Made by a program: the position numbers and the translations under genes
Notes under the pieces: model-generated
Seen by the model: the letters and a program-made list of their open reading frames with translations, nothing else
Database searches by the model: none
Told to the model about the DNA's origin: nothing
In this document: in pieces, positions 60,690-64,000 of the stretch
Numbering within the stretch: the stretch's first letter is position 1
Layout: each line of letters opens with the position of its first letter
DNA from: Chryseobacterium cupriresistens
GTDB taxonomy: Bacteria; Bacteroidota; Bacteroidia; Flavobacteriales; Weeksellaceae
DNA: 64,000 nt
Assembly: GCF_046614675.1 (NCBI RefSeq)
Contig: NZ_JBKKJT010000007.1
Coordinates: forward strand, 103,598 to 167,597
Direction: 5' to 3'

Positions 60690-61628
60690 ATGAATGCAGA
60701 CGCTGAAAAATATTCCCAACTCATAAAGTCCAAGGCAAAAAGTTTTGGATTCCAGAGTTGTGGCATTTCCAAAGCTGATTTTCTCGAGGAAGAAGCTCCT
60801 CATCTTGAAAAATGGCTGAAGAATAATTATAACGGCGAAATGAAGTATATGGAAAATCATTTCGACAAAAGACTTGATCCGAGACTTTTGGTAGAAGGTT
60901 CAAAATCTGTGATTTCACTTTCTTACAATTACTTTCCTGAAGAAAAAATTTCAACGCTGGAGAACTTTAAAATCTCAAAATATGCTTATGCAGAAGACTA
61001 TCATGAAGTAATCAAAGAAATACTCCGTGAAATGGTTGCTGAGCTGCAGGAAGAAATAGGGGAATTTGGATTTCGTGTCTTTGTAGATTCTGCGCCGGTT
61101 TTGGAAAGAGCCTGGGCGAAAAAGTCGGGAATAGGCTGGGTAGGGAAAAATGCCAACCTTATTACCAAACAAAGCGGTTCTTTTTATTTTCTGGCCGAAA
61201 TCATCTGCGATCTGGAGCTGATTCCTGACCATGCCACTACGGATCATTGCGGAAGCTGCAGAAAATGTATCGATGCCTGTCCCACAGATGCCATTGTTTC
61301 TGAAAAGATTATAGATGGAAGCCGATGCATTTCTTATGCAACCATAGAACTCAAAAATGAAATTCCGGATTATTTTAAAGATAAAATGGAAGACTGGATG
61401 TTTGGCTGCGATATCTGTCAGGATGTCTGCCCCTGGAACAGATTCTCAGCACCCAATAAACAGAGCCGTTTCCAGCCCAATGAAGCCTTGAAAAACTTTA
61501 AAAAAGGAGAGTGGAAAGAACTTACCCAGGAAATTTTCTCAGAAATCTTCAGAAAGTCTCCCGTAAAACGTACTAAATTTACAGGACTCAAAAGAAATAT
61601 TGAGTTTTTACAGAAATCTTCTGACTGA
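60690..61628 (+). CDS. queG: Epoxyqueuosine reductase
   Basis: 312 residues from the ATG at 60690 (315 from the GTG at 60681, which coincides with the expected transcript start). It reduces epoxyqueuosine to queuosine in tRNA with a cobalamin and two 4Fe-4S clusters. Seen: SKADFLEEEAPHLEKWL, AWAKKSGIGWVGKN, and cluster ligands CGSCRKCIDACPTDAI and CDICQDVCPWN. All are intact. Monocistronic with its own promoter. Confidence 0.95.
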   Translation: MNADAEKYSQLIKSKAKSFGFQSCGISKADFLEEEAPHLEKWLKNNYNGEMKYMENHFDKRLDPRLLVEGSKSVISLSYNYFPEEKISTLENFKISKYAYAEDYHEVIKEILREMVAELQEEIGEFGFRVFVDSAPVLERAWAKKSGIGWVGKNANLITKQSGSFYFLAEIICDLELIPDHATTDHCGSCRKCIDACPTDAIVSEKIIDGSRCISYATIELKNEIPDYFKDKMEDWMFGCDICQDVCPWNRFSAPNKQSRFQPNEALKNFKKGEWKELTQEIFSEIFRKSPVKRTKFTGLKRNIEFLQKSSD

Positions 61629-61988
61629 TTTTTCTCTGAATTTTTGGTGACAATCCCTCTTTTGGAATTTTTTGAAGTTCCAAACCAGAGCTGATGGTCG
61701 ACCATTCCTTAAATTTTTCGCTTTAAGGAGGTGAAGATTTACATCAATAAGTTTCTTAAAAAGCCTTTCCTATAAAGAAAAATTGATTTTCAGGAGATCA
61801 GAATCTCACCGAAAATCAACGTCTTTTTTGTATTCTTTTAGGAGCAGTTTTTACTCTTACTTTAAACCTTTTTTGGGATTTAGTATTTTTACGCATATTT
61901 GTGAATATTTCGTAACTAAATATAGCTAATTTTTCGATTAAAACAAATACTTTTACTAAAAATTAAAGATTAAATTTTATTAAAAAAC
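61629..61988. other. Intergenic region after queG
   Basis: About 360 bases without an open frame of note. It holds the terminator at 61783 and an AT-rich stretch before the DUF2459 gene; no TAnnTTTG box with correct position was found in the last 60 bases. Confidence 0.5.
61783..61829 (+). terminator. Double-hairpin terminator downstream of queG
   Basis: Outer stem TTGATTTTC (61783-61791) / GAAAATCAA (61811-61819) with an inner stem GAGAT / ATCTC, then TCTTTTTTG. Confidence 0.75.
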
Positions 61989-62672
61989 ATGACTGTGAAA
62001 ACAATATTTATGTATCTCCTGAAAGTGGTAGGAATTATTTTAGGGATTGTGATTATTTATGTCATCCTTGGGTTGTTGATTCCCTATATTCCTGTTTCCG
62101 CAAAAAATGACGGACAAAAGAAAGAAATTCCAATCTACATTTATACCAACGGAGTGCATACCGATATTGTAATGCCTGTGAAAAACGATTTGCAGGACTG
62201 GAGCCGGAAAATTCCTTTTGCCAATACAAAATCAAAAAGAACAGACTATCAGTATATAGGGATAGGATGGGGAGATAAAGGTTTTTATCTTGATACACCT
62301 ACGTGGGCAGACCTGAAATTTTCAACAGCCATAAAAGCTGCATTCTGGCTAAGTGATTCAGCTATGCACTGTACTTATTATAATACGATGAAAGAAGGCG
62401 ATGACTGTAAAATGATTATGATCAGCAGAAGTCAGTATGAAAATCTGGTGAAATATGTGGAAGATAAATTTGACAGAGATCAGAACGGAAATTTTATGCT
62501 GATCCCTACCAATGCTGTTTACGGTGATAACGATGCTTTTTATGATGCAAAAGGGACTTACAGCTTTCTGTATACCTGCAACACCTGGTCAAATAACGCT
62601 TTGAAGGCAGCAGGGCAAAAAGCCGCACTTTGGACTCCTTCTGATTTCGGAATCTTTCAGCATTATAAATAA
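61989..62672 (+). CDS. TIGR02117/DUF2459 family membrane-anchored protein
   Basis: 227 residues. Seen: one N-terminal membrane anchor (about 12-34, VVGIILGIVIIYVILGLLIPY), then IYIYTNGVHTDIVMPVKNDL, YQYIGIGWGDKGFY, and CNTWSNNALKAAGQKAALWT with a cysteine and Asn-Trp, the conserved core. The fold is thought to be papain-like, so a peptidase role is possible, but no activity is proven. It lies 3 bases before an L,D-transpeptidase gene, which points to peptidoglycan. Confidence 0.88.
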   Translation: MTVKTIFMYLLKVVGIILGIVIIYVILGLLIPYIPVSAKNDGQKKEIPIYIYTNGVHTDIVMPVKNDLQDWSRKIPFANTKSKRTDYQYIGIGWGDKGFYLDTPTWADLKFSTAIKAAFWLSDSAMHCTYYNTMKEGDDCKMIMISRSQYENLVKYVEDKFDRDQNGNFMLIPTNAVYGDNDAFYDAKGTYSFLYTCNTWSNNALKAAGQKAALWTPSDFGIFQHYK

Positions 62673-62675
62673 AAT

Positions 62676-63323
62676 ATGAAAAAGGTTTTTTGGTTTTTCA
62701 CCATCTTTTGGATCTGTTCATGTTCTCAGGAAAGGAGAAATAATACAATAAGAACGGTAGAAACATCAGTAGTTGTAGAAAAGAAACCTGAAGCTGATTT
62801 TTCTAAATTAAAAATAAAAGCAGAAGAAGCCCTGAAATTCTGTGCTTCAAAGAACCTCAGCAAAGATTTCTGCATTCTTATTGATATGAGCCTTCATTCC
62901 GGTGTTAACCGTTTTTTTATCTGGGATTTTAAAAATAATAAGATTTCGAAACAATATCTGGTAGGACATGGCTGCGGTTCCAATTCATGGAGTAAAGATG
63001 ATTCTAAAGCCAATCCGGGTTTTAGCAATGAAGATGGAAGTCATCTATCCTCTTTAGGGAAATATAAGCTTGAAGGAAGAGGCTACAGCGATTGGGGAAT
63101 CAATATCAAATACCTCATGCACGGCCTGGAAGAAACAAACAGTAATGCTTTAAAAAGATTTATTGTCATTCATTCATGGGACATGATGAGCGATAATGAA
63201 GTGTTTCCTGACGGATCTCCCGAAGGCTGGGGCTGCCCGACTGTTTCCAACAACGCGATGAAAGAAATTGATCCGATGATTCAGAAATCGGGAAAACCTG
63301 TACTGATGTGGATCTATAATTAA
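62676..63323 (+). CDS. L,D-transpeptidase-family lipoprotein (YkuD_2 type)
   Basis: 215 residues. Seen: signal ending IWICSC (Cys about residue 16), a spacer, then FCILIDMSLHSGVNRFFIWD and EGWGCPTVSNN with Cys187 in the WGCP motif. This is the murein L,D-transpeptidase family of which catalytic Cys is in GC-P. It would cross-link or cut peptidoglycan in the periplasm. It follows the DUF2459 gene by 3 bases and is probably coupled. Different family from the one at 14377. Confidence 0.9.
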   Translation: MKKVFWFFTIFWICSCSQERRNNTIRTVETSVVVEKKPEADFSKLKIKAEEALKFCASKNLSKDFCILIDMSLHSGVNRFFIWDFKNNKISKQYLVGHGCGSNSWSKDDSKANPGFSNEDGSHLSSLGKYKLEGRGYSDWGINIKYLMHGLEETNSNALKRFIVIHSWDMMSDNEVFPDGSPEGWGCPTVSNNAMKEIDPMIQKSGKPVLMWIYN

Positions 63324-63369
63324 ATTTTTACCTTTGTTTCATAACAATCGTGTTAACTGATTACGCCTT

Positions 63370-63822
63370 ATGAAACATACCCTTTTCCGCGAACAACAGC
63401 TCAATTGTGATATAGAAACGGCCTGGAAGTTCTTTTCCTCAGCCAACAATCTTTCAGAAATTACTCCGAAGGACATGGGCTTCATTGTATTGACGGAAAT
63501 GGAAAACGATGAAATCTACGAAGGAATGCTCATCGATTATTACGTTTCTCCGTTATTTGGTATCAAAATGAAGTGGCAGACCGAGATCACCCACGTTGAT
63601 TTCCAGAAAAGCTTTATTGATTTTCAGAAAAAAGGACCGTACAAATTATGGAACCATCATCATGAATTTATTCCCAATGCCGAAGGTGTTCTGATGAGAG
63701 ATACTATAGATTATGAACTTCCCATGGGATTTTTAGGTGAAATTGCCCATCGCCTTTTCGTCAGAAAGAAACTGGAACATATCTTTGATTATCGTTTTAG
63801 GATACTGAGTAAACTGTTCTAA
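63370..63822 (+). CDS. SRPBCC (START-like) family protein
   Basis: 150 residues, no signal. HTLFREQQLNCDIETAWKFF with the SSANNLSEITPKDMGF opening and FGIKMKWQTEITHVD, typical of the SRPBCC group often adjacent to sugar epimerases. A hydrophobic ligand-binding fold. Substrate unknown. It starts 46 bases after the previous stop. Confidence 0.88.
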   Translation: MKHTLFREQQLNCDIETAWKFFSSANNLSEITPKDMGFIVLTEMENDEIYEGMLIDYYVSPLFGIKMKWQTEITHVDFQKSFIDFQKKGPYKLWNHHHEFIPNAEGVLMRDTIDYELPMGFLGEIAHRLFVRKKLEHIFDYRFRILSKLF

Positions 63823-63823
63823 G

Positions 63824-63852
63824 TATTCAATAGGAACGGGCTTTAGCCCGTT
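63824..63852. repeat. Palindromic repeat with TATTCAATAG head
   Basis: TATTCAATAGGAACGG, then the palindrome AACGGGCT TT AGCCCGTT at 63835-63852. The head matches the repeat at 24037. No T-tract, so probably a repeat and not a terminator. The last 150 bases of the window hold no gene. Confidence 0.45.
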
Positions 63853-64000
63853 AAAAATAAGCCAAAATTCATCTGGCTTTAGATTCTGTGTTAACTTCCA
63901 AATATTTTTTATACATTTATATTTATAAAAGCGACCTTGAGTTAGCTTGCGTAGGGTGAACGTCTTTGATTTTTACCCTACTTTCTTCAAAATCTATCTG

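Noticed and set aside
63835..63852. AACGGGCT palindrome as a terminator
   Set aside because: No T-rich run follows on either strand.

Overview
The window looks like chromosome of a Flavobacteriia/Weeksellaceae bacterium, most likely Chryseobacterium or a close relative. The signs are low GC (mid-30s % by eye), Bacteroidota promoter boxes of the TAnnTTTG type a few bases before start codons, GldD (gliding), lipoproteins with acidic residues after the lipidated Cys, a T6SSiii-type TssB/TssC pair, and stand-alone NarL- and LytTR-type two-component systems with TPR sensor kinases. The genus is an inference; no rRNA is present.

Region by region: (1) 2-13588 is one long plus-strand capsule/exopolysaccharide operon, cut at the left edge. 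It holds a Wzc-type tyrosine kinase, two nucleotide-sugar dehydrogenases (one clearly Ugd), a Wzx-like flippase, a pyruvyltransferase-family protein, four glycosyltransferases, a Wzy-like polymerase and a secreted lyase-like protein. Its middle part (about 4500-10200) is AT-rich, like a serotype-specific cassette. It ends before tRNA-Asp. (2) 14377-28742 is a housekeeping and envelope block: L,D-transpeptidase, a membrane protein, retropepsin/PDZ protein, esterase, a NarL-type two-component system flanked by two related surface lipoproteins, tyrS, a sigma factor, lipA, and an AraC regulator divergent from an MFS exporter. (3) 28857-35798 holds a FAD oxidoreductase, vWA and SIMPL-domain secreted proteins, a LytS-like kinase with its LytTR regulator, and lipocalin. 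Two matching direct-repeat operators sit upstream of the vWA gene and between the SIMPL and kinase genes. (4) 35878-45884 holds cinA, a GH18-NodB-GT2 fusion of 1132 residues, and two tandem M13 metallopeptidases. (5) 45943-53315 is the accessory highlight. A gene of unknown function stands divergent from tssB-tssC (contractile sheath), followed by a lipoprotein, an 822-residue predicted peptidoglycan-degrading effector (lambda-R-like GH104 domain plus a papain-like cysteine peptidase domain), and a lipoprotein gene 3 bases downstream that looks like its immunity protein. The toxin half and the immunity gene are visibly more AT-rich than the delivery half, as expected for a swapped cassette. 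(6) 53571-63822 returns to core genes: mutY, gldD, PfkB kinase, SurA-like PPIase, NPD-like oxidoreductase, hydrolase, HD-domain protein, rhodanese, queG, a DUF2459 protein, a second L,D-transpeptidase and a SRPBCC protein.

The genes converge on the cell envelope: capsule assembly, peptidoglycan cross-linking and attack, outer-membrane chaperoning, gliding, and surface lipoproteins. Intergenic space carries strong hairpin terminators and several dispersed repeat families. No insertion sequence, integrase, CRISPR array or origin was seen.
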